Source of the DNA: a virus
IMG/VR virus record: IMGVR_UViG_3300046028_000081
Coordinates: 1 to 21,806 of that record
DNA: 21,806 nucleotides
Strand: one strand, 5' to 3'
The notes under the pieces are model-generated. The model saw nothing but the letters and a program-made list of their open reading frames with translations, was not told the origin of the DNA and did no database searches. Of the stretch, positions 6,152 to 14,264 are shown one piece after another. The position numbers were made by a program, and so were the translations under genes. Within the stretch, counting starts at the first letter, position 1; every line of letters starts with the position of its first letter.

Positions 6152-8136
6152 TGGCACGTTTTGTTGACGTAACCACAAACTTCTCCACAGGAGAGCTTGA
6201 TCCTTTACTCCGTGCAAGGGTTGACCTTGCTACCTATGCCAATGCGCTTGCAAAGGCCACAAACGTCCTTATCCAACCCCAAGGTGGCCTGCGCCGTAGA
6301 CCAGGCTTAAAACACATCCTAGAGCTTCCAAACAGCAGTACCCCATCTGCTGGCAATGGTGTGCGCTTGGTTCCGTTCCAGTTCTCTGTGGACGACAGCT
6401 ACATGCTGTGCTTTACCCACCAGCGCATGTACGTCATCAAGGCTGGCGCTGTGATTGCCAACATCAATGGCACTGGCAACAACTACCTGACCACCACCGT
6501 CACATCCAGCATGGTTGATGACATGTGCTGGACTCAGTCTGCTGACACACTGATCGTTGTCCACCCAGATTTACAGCCAGTCAAGATTGTCCGTGGCGGC
6601 ACAGATGCCACATGGACGGCTAGCACCATCACGTTTGACAGCATCCCTAAGTATGCTTTCACGATAACCACCACCAACCCAGCAGCGACACTGACACCCA
6701 GCGCCGTGTCTGGCAACATCACTCTGACGGCATCTGCTGGCGTTTTCACCGCAGGCAGTGTCAACCAGTACGTCAATGTGTCGCCACAGGGTCGGGCAAG
6801 GATTATTGCCTACACCAGCACAACCGTGGTCAGTGCGGTCACAGAATACCCATTCTTTAGCACTGCGGCTGTTGCTAGCGGTAGCTGGGAATACGAGTCT
6901 GGCTATGAAGATGTTTGGTCGGCTGGCAAGGGCTGGCCTCGGACTGTGACTTTCCATGAAGGTCGCCTGTACTTTGGTGGCTCCAAGTCTCGCCCATCTA
7001 CCGTATGGGGTAGCAAGATTGCGTTGTTCTTTGACTTTGTGCCAACAGAGTCTTTAGACGATGACGCAGTTGAAGCTACGTTGGACACCAATGATTTGAA
7101 CGTCATTACTGACATCATCAGTTCTCGTGACTTCCAAGTGTTTACCACTGGTGGTGAGTTCTATGTTCCTCAAGCTAACACAGATCCAGTTACCCCACTG
7201 ACATTCATCTTTAAGAACGTCAGCAGAAATGGCATCAAACCTGGCACTCGTGTGCAATCTGTGGACTCTGGCTCTGTGTATATACAGCGCCAAGGTAAGT
7301 CGCTCAATGAGTTTGTGTTCTCTGACACCCAGTTGACGTACATCACCCAGCGCATCTCGCTGTTCTCAGGTCACTTACTGAAGAACCCAGAGCGTATTGC
7401 TTTGCGCCGTGCGTCCAGCACTGAGGACGCTGACTTGCTGTTGATGACCAATACACAAGATGGCAGTATGGCGGCATTTAGCGTCATGCGTTCACAACAA
7501 GTAACCAGCCCATCTGAGTTCACAACCGATGGCAGATTCTTAGATGTTGGCGTAGATATCACCAACATATACACAGTTACCAAGCGCACATTCAACTCTG
7601 TTGACAGGTATTTTGTTGAGTTGTTCACAGATACCCTGTTCACAGATTGTGCGTTCATTGGTGGTGCAGCGGCAAGTGCTAGCAGTTTGCCTCACATTGG
7701 CAAGGCGCTGAACGTGATCACTGATGGCGTGGTGCAGTCCAATGAGACTGTCAGCGGTGGTGGCTCCGTGACGTTTGACCGTGCCAGCACCACATCGTAT
7801 GAGGTTGGATTGCCAATCACCGTGTACGTCAAGACAATGCCTGTTGAGGTCAAGTTGCAAACTGGCTCTCGTTTGTCGTTCAAGAAGCGCATTGTGGAGA
7901 TCAGCCCAATCGTGAAAGACACACAGCACTTGATTATCAACAACCAGCCAGTGGCTTTTAGGTTGTTTGACAATCCATTGCTTGATGACCCTGAGCCAAC
8001 CTTTACTGGAGTTAAGCGTGTGAATGGCGTACTTGGCTACAGTAGAGAACAATCCATTGAAGTACAGCAAAATCTGCCCTTGAAAATGACCTTGCTTGGC
8101 TTGGACTACAGGGTGGCAGTACATCCAGGGACATAA
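6151..8136 (+). CDS. Tail tubular protein B (T7 gp12-like nozzle)
   Basis: A 661-aa protein. The start reads FVDVTTNFSTGELDPLLRAR then VDLATYANALAKATNVLIQ and PQGGLRRRPG, the diagnostic N-terminus of T7 gp12-like nozzle proteins. A central stretch with VTFHEGRLYFGGSKSRPSTV (about residues 267-286) is also typical. Six copies form the tail nozzle below the gp11-type ring in T7. Most of the remainder is beta-rich, as expected. It starts on the last base of the gp11-like stop codon. The length suits the family (T7 gp12 is somewhat longer). Confidence 0.93.
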   Translation: MARFVDVTTNFSTGELDPLLRARVDLATYANALAKATNVLIQPQGGLRRRPGLKHILELPNSSTPSAGNGVRLVPFQFSVDDSYMLCFTHQRMYVIKAGAVIANINGTGNNYLTTTVTSSMVDDMCWTQSADTLIVVHPDLQPVKIVRGGTDATWTASTITFDSIPKYAFTITTTNPAATLTPSAVSGNITLTASAGVFTAGSVNQYVNVSPQGRARIIAYTSTTVVSAVTEYPFFSTAAVASGSWEYESGYEDVWSAGKGWPRTVTFHEGRLYFGGSKSRPSTVWGSKIALFFDFVPTESLDDDAVEATLDTNDLNVITDIISSRDFQVFTTGGEFYVPQANTDPVTPLTFIFKNVSRNGIKPGTRVQSVDSGSVYIQRQGKSLNEFVFSDTQLTYITQRISLFSGHLLKNPERIALRRASSTEDADLLLMTNTQDGSMAAFSVMRSQQVTSPSEFTTDGRFLDVGVDITNIYTVTKRTFNSVDRYFVELFTDTLFTDCAFIGGAAASASSLPHIGKALNVITDGVVQSNETVSGGGSVTFDRASTTSYEVGLPITVYVKTMPVEVKLQTGSRLSFKKRIVEISPIVKDTQHLIINNQPVAFRLFDNPLLDDPEPTFTGVKRVNGVLGYSREQSIEVQQNLPLKMTLLGLDYRVAVHPGT

Positions 8137-8139
8137 AAA

Positions 8140-8751
8140 ATGGCAACAAGTTACGAAGCAGCAGCAGGATTTATCAGCGCCTATGGGCAATCAGAAGCCC
8201 AGAAAGCTGCCGCCATCAATCAGCAGACTGGCTACATGGTGCAGGCTAGGGACAACCTTGCCATTGCTAGTGTCCGTGCCGACATGGACAACCAGTACGC
8301 AGAGATCCAAGCTGGACGCACACTAAAAAAAGCTGAGAACGAAGCGATGAACTACCAGATCGCTGGTAATTCACTGCTCAAGAATCTGCGGTCAGCCAAT
8401 GCTTCTATGAGAGCAAGAGCGGCGGCAAGCGGTGTTGTTGTTGGAGAAGGTTCCTTTGCGGCTGTTGCTCGTGAGAACGTGGCTGCAACCATGCGTGACG
8501 TTGGCATTGCCGACTTGAATGCATTAACAGCCAAGGTGCTTGGCTTTGAAGATGCAAGCGCCATGATTCAGTCAACTCAGTACCAGACATTCTTGAACAA
8601 CTTTACCGCACAGCGCCAGGCTGGTCAGTACGAGATGGCGGCTTCTGCTGCTCGTCAGCAAGGCAATCTGTTGTCTGGATATACATTGGCAAAAGGCGCA
8701 ATGGACTTTGCTAAGACCTATACGCCATCAACACCTAAGAAAGTAAAGTGA
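8140..8751 (+). CDS. Internal virion protein (T7 gp14-position)
   Basis: A 203-aa helical, Ala-rich protein. It starts MATSYEAAAGFISAYGQSEA and continues with a long charged helix (YAEIQAGRTLKKAENEAMNY) and an alanine/glycine-rich segment (MRARAAASGVVVGEGSFAAV), then further helices. Size, helix content and place right after the nozzle gene match internal virion protein gp14 of T7-like phages, which is ejected with the DNA and forms an outer-membrane channel. The sequence lacks a signal peptide, as expected for a protein delivered from the virion. The start follows the preceding stop by three bases and the stop overlaps the next ATG (TGATG). Confidence 0.8.
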   Translation: MATSYEAAAGFISAYGQSEAQKAAAINQQTGYMVQARDNLAIASVRADMDNQYAEIQAGRTLKKAENEAMNYQIAGNSLLKNLRSANASMRARAAASGVVVGEGSFAAVARENVAATMRDVGIADLNALTAKVLGFEDASAMIQSTQYQTFLNNFTAQRQAGQYEMAASAARQQGNLLSGYTLAKGAMDFAKTYTPSTPKKVK

Positions 8752-10547
8752 TGGCTACAAGAATTGAATCAGGACAAATTCAACTGCGTAGTGCTGGCGG
8801 TGTTCCTATACAACAGACACAGTTACAAGCTGTTGATCAGATTGGATTTAGAGCGCAAGCACAAACGGCTGGAACATTAGGCCAAATTCTTGATCGCATG
8901 AGTACAAACTTGTTTGAAGAGGCTGGAAAGAAAGCTCAAAAACAAGCAGTGACAGATTATTTTGAGAACTACCGTGTCACCGATCAACAGATTGAAGATG
9001 CCAAAAACGGCGTTCCTATTGACTTTGCAATTGGCAAAGGTTTCAGCATCTACGACATTGCTTTGCAAAAGGCTCGTAGCTATGAGCTATCAGGCCGCTT
9101 TGAAGTTGAAGCTAAGAACGAACACAACAAGATCTATGACAAGATCGTAAATAACGAGATTTCTGTCCAAGATGCTGCTACTAAGATGAGTAGCGTAACT
9201 GATGGTTTCAGTCGTGTACTTGGCAAAGAAGATGGCGAAGCTGCATTGAAATTTGTAAGTTCAATGGGGATGCATGCTTCTGTGATTATGGAGAAGGGTT
9301 TTGAGCTTGAGTCAAAGCGCAAAAAAGAACAAGACCTTGTTACCCTAAGACAAGCTTTGTCAAATGACTTGAAGTTGATTCAGCCATCTTTAGATAACCC
9401 AGTTGAGTTTGATCAAAATGGCAATGCAAGATCTGTCAATGTTAAGTTTAGTGCAATACGCTTGAAGCTTGGTCAGCTTGGTACTCTTCTTGGTGGACGA
9501 GAAGAAGGCGCTAAATTAGAAAAGCAATGGGATGATGCCGTTGTTGAAGGAAAGATCAGCTCCATATCTAATGAGCTAATGAAAGAAGAGTATCTTGCTG
9601 ATAGCAGAAATACATTTAACAACTTGTTACTTGGCAATTTGCGTCCAGATGAAAAAGGGATGCCAAACAAAAAAGATGTCATCTTGCAAGAATTGAAGAA
9701 TACAGATGCTGTTGCTTACCAGAAGGTTTTGAACAACTTTTCCACAATGATTGATCAGCGCACTAAAGGCATTGACAACGCATTGAAAGAAGACAAACGT
9801 GCTGGCGATGTTATTCTGAAAGCAATCTACGAAAGCACAGATGCAAACACTCAACAGCAACTGTTTAAAGCTTTAAAGGGTCTTGCTGTTTCTCCAGAAA
9901 CAATTGTTACAGCTCGTAACTTCATCACAAGCGATGATGCTACTGGGGTGCAGCGTGACGACTTAAATCAGTTTGCTGCTATTTCTCAGCGTATTGCGCT
10001 TGGTCTTGCAAGTAGTGATGAAGTGATCAACGCAAAAGGTTTGACAAGAGCAACTAAAAAAACGTTTCTTACGCAACTGACTAATCCATCTGACGACCTT
10101 GGGTTTGGTGTACAGCAAATTGGTTTGTCTGTAGGAATTCGTTCTGATAAGTTGCCTCCTGAAATGGAATCTCCAAAAGCTCGTCAAGCTGCTGAAGAAA
10201 CTCGCAACAGATTGGTTCTTGATCTTTACACATATGCACGAACACCAAATGAAAAAGGTTTCTTGCCATCACCACCAGAAGTTCGTCAAAGAGGCATTGA
10301 CCTTGCGGCTAGTGCCAAAAAAGTTATGGCTCCATACTTCGGAATAGTAGCTACAGATGAGGCAAAAGTAGCTACGGGACAATTGCGAGAACTTGTTGGT
10401 GTTGATTTAAATAATGATGCTGCTGTTGAAGCGGCTTTTACAAAAGCCGTAGCCAGAAAAGCAGATAGTGTGAGCATTCGTGCCGCAAGAGCGGCTGTTG
10501 ACGCATATAAAGAAAATATGCGAAAACAAAAAGAAAGTGAACAATGA
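8751..10547 (+). CDS. Internal virion / ejection protein (T7 gp15-position)
   Basis: A 598-aa, mostly helical, charged protein with no membrane segment. I chose ATG 8751 over the in-frame GTG one codon earlier because it overlaps the previous stop (TGATG), the pattern used throughout this window. The N-terminus reads IQLRSAGGVPIQQTQLQAVD, followed by helical blocks (MSTNLFEEAGKKAQKQAVTD). In T7-like genomes this place and size belong to gp15, a tube-forming ejection protein in the periplasm. Sequence alone does not prove the match. Base composition is clearly more AT-rich than in the tail tubular genes just upstream. Confidence 0.72.
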   Translation: MATRIESGQIQLRSAGGVPIQQTQLQAVDQIGFRAQAQTAGTLGQILDRMSTNLFEEAGKKAQKQAVTDYFENYRVTDQQIEDAKNGVPIDFAIGKGFSIYDIALQKARSYELSGRFEVEAKNEHNKIYDKIVNNEISVQDAATKMSSVTDGFSRVLGKEDGEAALKFVSSMGMHASVIMEKGFELESKRKKEQDLVTLRQALSNDLKLIQPSLDNPVEFDQNGNARSVNVKFSAIRLKLGQLGTLLGGREEGAKLEKQWDDAVVEGKISSISNELMKEEYLADSRNTFNNLLLGNLRPDEKGMPNKKDVILQELKNTDAVAYQKVLNNFSTMIDQRTKGIDNALKEDKRAGDVILKAIYESTDANTQQQLFKALKGLAVSPETIVTARNFITSDDATGVQRDDLNQFAAISQRIALGLASSDEVINAKGLTRATKKTFLTQLTNPSDDLGFGVQQIGLSVGIRSDKLPPEMESPKARQAAEETRNRLVLDLYTYARTPNEKGFLPSPPEVRQRGIDLAASAKKVMAPYFGIVATDEAKVATGQLRELVGVDLNNDAAVEAAFTKAVARKADSVSIRAARAAVDAYKENMRKQKESEQ

Positions 10548-11161
10548 TCACAAAACGCCCATCAATTGAAGACATTTACAACCATGATTACTTTATGGCA
10601 ACGCCTGGTGTGCGCCAAGGGTTGTTAGAACGTGCAACCATGGGCGATCCTGAGTTGACAACTGAGATGACTGATGACGGCGAAGTGGTGTACTACAACG
10701 CACCACATGGCGAATCAATCGCAATTGGTAGACCAATTTTGCTGGCTATGGGTGGAAGCGGAGCTGGTCAGGCTCGTACAGATGCGCCTATGTCTGAAGC
10801 TTTTATGGGGTTGGCTGATACATTGGCGGCTCCAGTTAAAGGTGCTACTCAAGGGTTTATTGGATTGCCTGGTGATCTGGAAAGTCTGTCTCGCTTGATT
10901 GTTAATGCCATGGGTGCAAATGTTCCAGAAGGAACTGTGCTTCCAAAAACTGAAGATGTAAAAACGTGGCTTGACAAAAACGTAGGTAAAGTTGGCGATG
11001 GCAAACATCCTATGGAAACCGTTGGTGAGTTTCTGGCTCCTGGTGGCTATGTCAAAGGCGCAAAGACTATAGCAAATGTTAAAAAGCCTATTGCCGCTAC
11101 AGCCGCTACAGCCGCTACAACAACAACAGGCGAAACAACACAAGATTTGGAGAATAAATAA
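10544..11161 (+). CDS. Putative virion-associated protein between ejection proteins
   Basis: A 205-aa protein starting with an ATGA overlap. The middle reads LADTLAAPVKGATQGFIGLP then GDLESLSRLIVNAMGANVP, followed by LPKTEDVKTWLDKN and ETVGEFLAPGGYVKGAK. The 'GLPGDLESL... LPTTEDV...WL... ETVGEFLAPGG' pattern is one I recall from segments of large internal virion proteins of short-tailed phages, so this may be a split-off domain of such a protein. The C-terminus is low-complexity Ala/Thr (IAATAATAATTTTGE), encoded by a 9-bp tandem repeat. No catalytic motif is seen. A role in DNA ejection is inferred from position. Confidence 0.6.
   Translation: MITKRPSIEDIYNHDYFMATPGVRQGLLERATMGDPELTTEMTDDGEVVYYNAPHGESIAIGRPILLAMGGSGAGQARTDAPMSEAFMGLADTLAAPVKGATQGFIGLPGDLESLSRLIVNAMGANVPEGTVLPKTEDVKTWLDKNVGKVGDGKHPMETVGEFLAPGGYVKGAKTIANVKKPIAATAATAATTTTGETTQDLENK
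11093..11119 (+). repeat. Tandem repeat, three copies of GCCGCTACA
   Basis: Three perfect 9-base copies run from 11093 to 11119 and encode Ala-Ala-Thr repeats near the C-terminus of the 205-aa protein, followed by an ACA run. The repeat could vary in copy number by slippage without breaking the frame. Confidence 0.9.
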
Positions 11162-14100
11162 TGGCTATTCAACCGCTTGAGCAACGTCTTGATAGTTTGC
11201 TCCCCAAGGGAGAGCCTAAAGATGAGCCAACTGAAGTTGACATGGCTAATCCTATGGAGCAACCACAGTCAGAAGGTGTGCAGGTTGCTGGCTTAGGCTC
11301 TGGTTTAGAAGCACTATTTCAGACGGGCAGAGTAATTGGGAAGGCAATTACTACTCCAGCTCAAAAAGTAGATACATCAATGGATGATGCCGCTGCGCTT
11401 GCTTCACAAAAAGCTGTGCAAGATGCCGCAATTGCCGCAGAAAAGAAAAGCACACCTGGCGCTGTACAAGCCGTTAAGAAGGCTTTGAAACCAAAGCGCA
11501 AAAAAGGTGAGCCTGTTGTTGAGCAACCGATTGCACCTGCTACTTCGAAAGAAATGCAAGAGGCCATTGCAAAAGCAGATGAGGTTGTTGAAGCTGTTAC
11601 GCCTACATATGAAGAAACAATTGGCATCATTAAGACTGCAACACCAGAGCAAGCTGACAAGTTCTTAAATGGAACTGATGTGCCAGCGATAGGCATTGAT
11701 TTCAATTTTTCCAAGATTCAAGATCCTACTGACATTGACAGGATGATTGATGCCACCAGCAAGATGGTGTCTGCTGAGACTGATATTGCAAAGCGTGGTG
11801 TTATGTCGGACGATGTCTTGCAAGACATGGCAACTAGGTTGAATATTGCCCCTGATTTGTTGCGTCTTAAAACAGGCGAAACAATGAATGCAGAGCAATT
11901 GCTTGCTGGTCGTCATTTGCTTGTGAAGTCTGCAAATTATTTAAGCGACCTGACAACAAAGATCAAAGCAATGCCTGTTGGCACTGAAGACGACAAGTTG
12001 TTGCTTGAGTTTAGAAATCATTTGGCAACTCATGCCGCTATTCAGATGAAGCTGAAAGCCGCTCAAACAGAGACAGCTCGTGCATTGCGCTCATTTAGAT
12101 TGCCTGTTGATGGTAGTGCTGGCTTGACTGATGTGAATCAGATTAACGCACTGCTAAATGAAATGGGTGGTCGTGCCAACATGAAGAATTTGGCAATCGC
12201 ATATGGCGACATGACGCTTGACCAAAAATCACGTTTTGTTGAATTGGCTGGAACTACTTCTCAACAGATCGGAAAGATCTGGAAGGAGTTGTACTATTCT
12301 TCCATCATGTCTTCGCCAGCAACGACTGAACGTGCATTGTTTGGTAACCTTATATTGACAGCCACTCGTTCAATTGATACTACATTTGCGTCAACTGTTG
12401 GTCGTGTTATAGATAAGGGCATTGTTACTCCACTTTTTGGAAGCAAAAGCTCAGATCAGATATATGGCTCAGAAGCAGTCATAGAAATGATTACGTTCTT
12501 CCACAGCATTCCAACTGGATTGAAAGCTGGATTTCAGTCTTTTGTCACAGATGCTCCTATTTATAAGGTTGGTCGTGATGTAGATAAAACACCAGACCCA
12601 GCTATTTCTGCAAAGTTATTTGCTGATCCAGAAAGCCCAATGGCTACTTCAGTTGACTTTTTGGGTAAGGCTATTCGTCTTCCAGCTAGATCTATGCAAG
12701 CAGTTGATGAGTTTTCAAAAGCAATGATTGCTTCAATGGAAACTAGAAGGCTTGCTGCTCGTGATGCACTTATGGCTATTCAGAATGGCGTAGATGCAGA
12801 AAAAGTTTTGGATGGAATGGCAATGCAGATTGCATCTCCAGATGCAAGGATCATTGATCGTGTTGACCAGGCTGTTTTAGAAGGCACTTTGCAATCTGAC
12901 CTTGGTAGCTTTGGTAATGCATTGAGTAAGCTAAGAAATGATATGGGGCCAGTGGGTACTGTGCTTGCGCCATTCATTAAAAGCGTTATCAATATGCAAA
13001 AACAAATGATTGCACGAACACCTGTCATGCAACTTGCACTAAAAGAAATTCGTGAAGACTATGCTGCTGGCGGCGCTCGTCGCCAAATGGCTATTGGCAA
13101 GGCAACCACTGGTGCGGCATTTATGGGCTATGCATATACATTGGCTTTGAATGGAACCATAACTGGCGCTGGCCCAACTGATCCTGAGCGTAGAAAGTTT
13201 TTGCGTGAAACTACTGGATGGCAACCGTTCTCAATAAAAACTGGTGTTGATGAAAACGGAAAAGCAATTTACAGAAGTTATGCTGGTCTTGAGCCTATTG
13301 GTGGATTCCTTGGTATGGCAGCAACAGTGGCAGAAGTAGGTTCTGTTTATGGCGCAGATGATGATGATGACTATCAAGATTTGCTAATGTATTCAGCATT
13401 GATGCCATTTAAATATATTGGCGAGTTGCCTTTTATGAAGGGTATGAATGACTTTACTTCTATGGTTGAAGAAGTTAACAGGAACCCAACAGGCGATCAA
13501 GCAAATCAAGCGGCAATCAGATTCTTTGGTGGCATAGCTCCAAGCATGGTTGGTGGTGTAACGCCAATCCCAATGCCATTGGGTGCATTGCTGCGTCAGA
13601 TTGAAAACACTATTGACCCAACAAAACGTGAAGTTACTCCTGACCAAAGCTTGTCTTCAGAAGAGCGTTATTTTGATTTCATGTTTAGAAGCTGGTTGGC
13701 AAAGACTCCAATTGGATCTGAAAAGATCAAGCCATCACGCAATTTGTGGGGTGAGGAAGTTAAGACTGGCGAAAACAGTGCGTTGTATTGGGTCATGCCA
13801 TTCAACCGAAGTGTTGGCGAGTTAGATGAAGTTGAAAGAACGCTTTTAGATATTGCAAAAGCTCGTCAAGGTATGCCATTGAAAAAGCCAGAAAGAACAA
13901 TCGCCAACATTCGCTTAAATGACAACGAATACTCTGACTTGTTGTTGATGATGAACAATGTTGTTGTCGAAGGACAGAACTTCAAAGGCGCAATTGGCAA
14001 GGCTTTGAACGATCCAATTCACAGAAAAGAAATGGCAAATGGAGCATACGAAGGTATTACATCCAAGTTGTCAAATATTCAAAGTGAATTTAAAGAAGCC

Positions 14101-14229
14101 GCTGTAAATAATCCTGGCTTTGCTGCCGAGTATCCAGACCTTTCAGCTCAAATCCAAAAGAACAAAGATTTGGCAATCCGCAAATACAAGCTACCAAAAC
14201 GTGAGCTTTCTTTGGATTTGGAAGATTGA
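11161..14229 (+). CDS. Large internal virion / DNA-ejection protein (T7 gp16-position)
   Basis: A 1022-aa protein, the largest in the window. The first ~150 residues are Ala/Lys/Glu-rich and probably flexible. The centre is helical with LYYSSIMSSPATTERALFGN and RLPARSMQAVDEFSKAM. Two hydrophobic stretches lie near 648-663 (ATTGAAFMGYAYTLAL) and 713-728, followed by an acidic GADDDDDYQD at 731-740. In T7-like phages the gene before the tail fibre encodes gp16, which spans the inner membrane during DNA entry. Unlike T7 gp16, I see no N-terminal lytic transglycosylase motif. It starts on the last base of the previous stop (TAATG) and is AT-richer than the tail tubular genes. Confidence 0.75.
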   Translation: MAIQPLEQRLDSLLPKGEPKDEPTEVDMANPMEQPQSEGVQVAGLGSGLEALFQTGRVIGKAITTPAQKVDTSMDDAAALASQKAVQDAAIAAEKKSTPGAVQAVKKALKPKRKKGEPVVEQPIAPATSKEMQEAIAKADEVVEAVTPTYEETIGIIKTATPEQADKFLNGTDVPAIGIDFNFSKIQDPTDIDRMIDATSKMVSAETDIAKRGVMSDDVLQDMATRLNIAPDLLRLKTGETMNAEQLLAGRHLLVKSANYLSDLTTKIKAMPVGTEDDKLLLEFRNHLATHAAIQMKLKAAQTETARALRSFRLPVDGSAGLTDVNQINALLNEMGGRANMKNLAIAYGDMTLDQKSRFVELAGTTSQQIGKIWKELYYSSIMSSPATTERALFGNLILTATRSIDTTFASTVGRVIDKGIVTPLFGSKSSDQIYGSEAVIEMITFFHSIPTGLKAGFQSFVTDAPIYKVGRDVDKTPDPAISAKLFADPESPMATSVDFLGKAIRLPARSMQAVDEFSKAMIASMETRRLAARDALMAIQNGVDAEKVLDGMAMQIASPDARIIDRVDQAVLEGTLQSDLGSFGNALSKLRNDMGPVGTVLAPFIKSVINMQKQMIARTPVMQLALKEIREDYAAGGARRQMAIGKATTGAAFMGYAYTLALNGTITGAGPTDPERRKFLRETTGWQPFSIKTGVDENGKAIYRSYAGLEPIGGFLGMAATVAEVGSVYGADDDDDYQDLLMYSALMPFKYIGELPFMKGMNDFTSMVEEVNRNPTGDQANQAAIRFFGGIAPSMVGGVTPIPMPLGALLRQIENTIDPTKREVTPDQSLSSEERYFDFMFRSWLAKTPIGSEKIKPSRNLWGEEVKTGENSALYWVMPFNRSVGELDEVERTLLDIAKARQGMPLKKPERTIANIRLNDNEYSDLLLMMNNVVVEGQNFKGAIGKALNDPIHRKEMANGAYEGITSKLSNIQSEFKEAAVNNPGFAAEYPDLSAQIQKNKDLAIRKYKLPKRELSLDLED

Positions 14230-14264
14230 CGAATAGTACATAAAATAACGCAAAGGAATAAATC

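Noticed and set aside
7272-7286. CTGTGTATATACAG looks like a LexA (SOS) box.
   Set aside because: The CTGT and ACAG half-sites are six bases apart instead of eight, and the site lies deep inside the tail tubular B gene.
7540-8190. A 216-codon - strand frame opposite the tail tubular B gene.
   Set aside because: The + strand carries a clear gp12-like protein over the same bases, and the - strand product (Cys/His/Trp-rich) shows no recognisable pattern or ribosome site.
14218-14246. TTGGAA and TAAAAT with 17-base spacing just before the tail fibre gene, a possible promoter.
   Set aside because: The -35 matches only 4 of 6 positions and the transcript would start almost on the ribosome site. 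Read-through from upstream is enough to explain expression.
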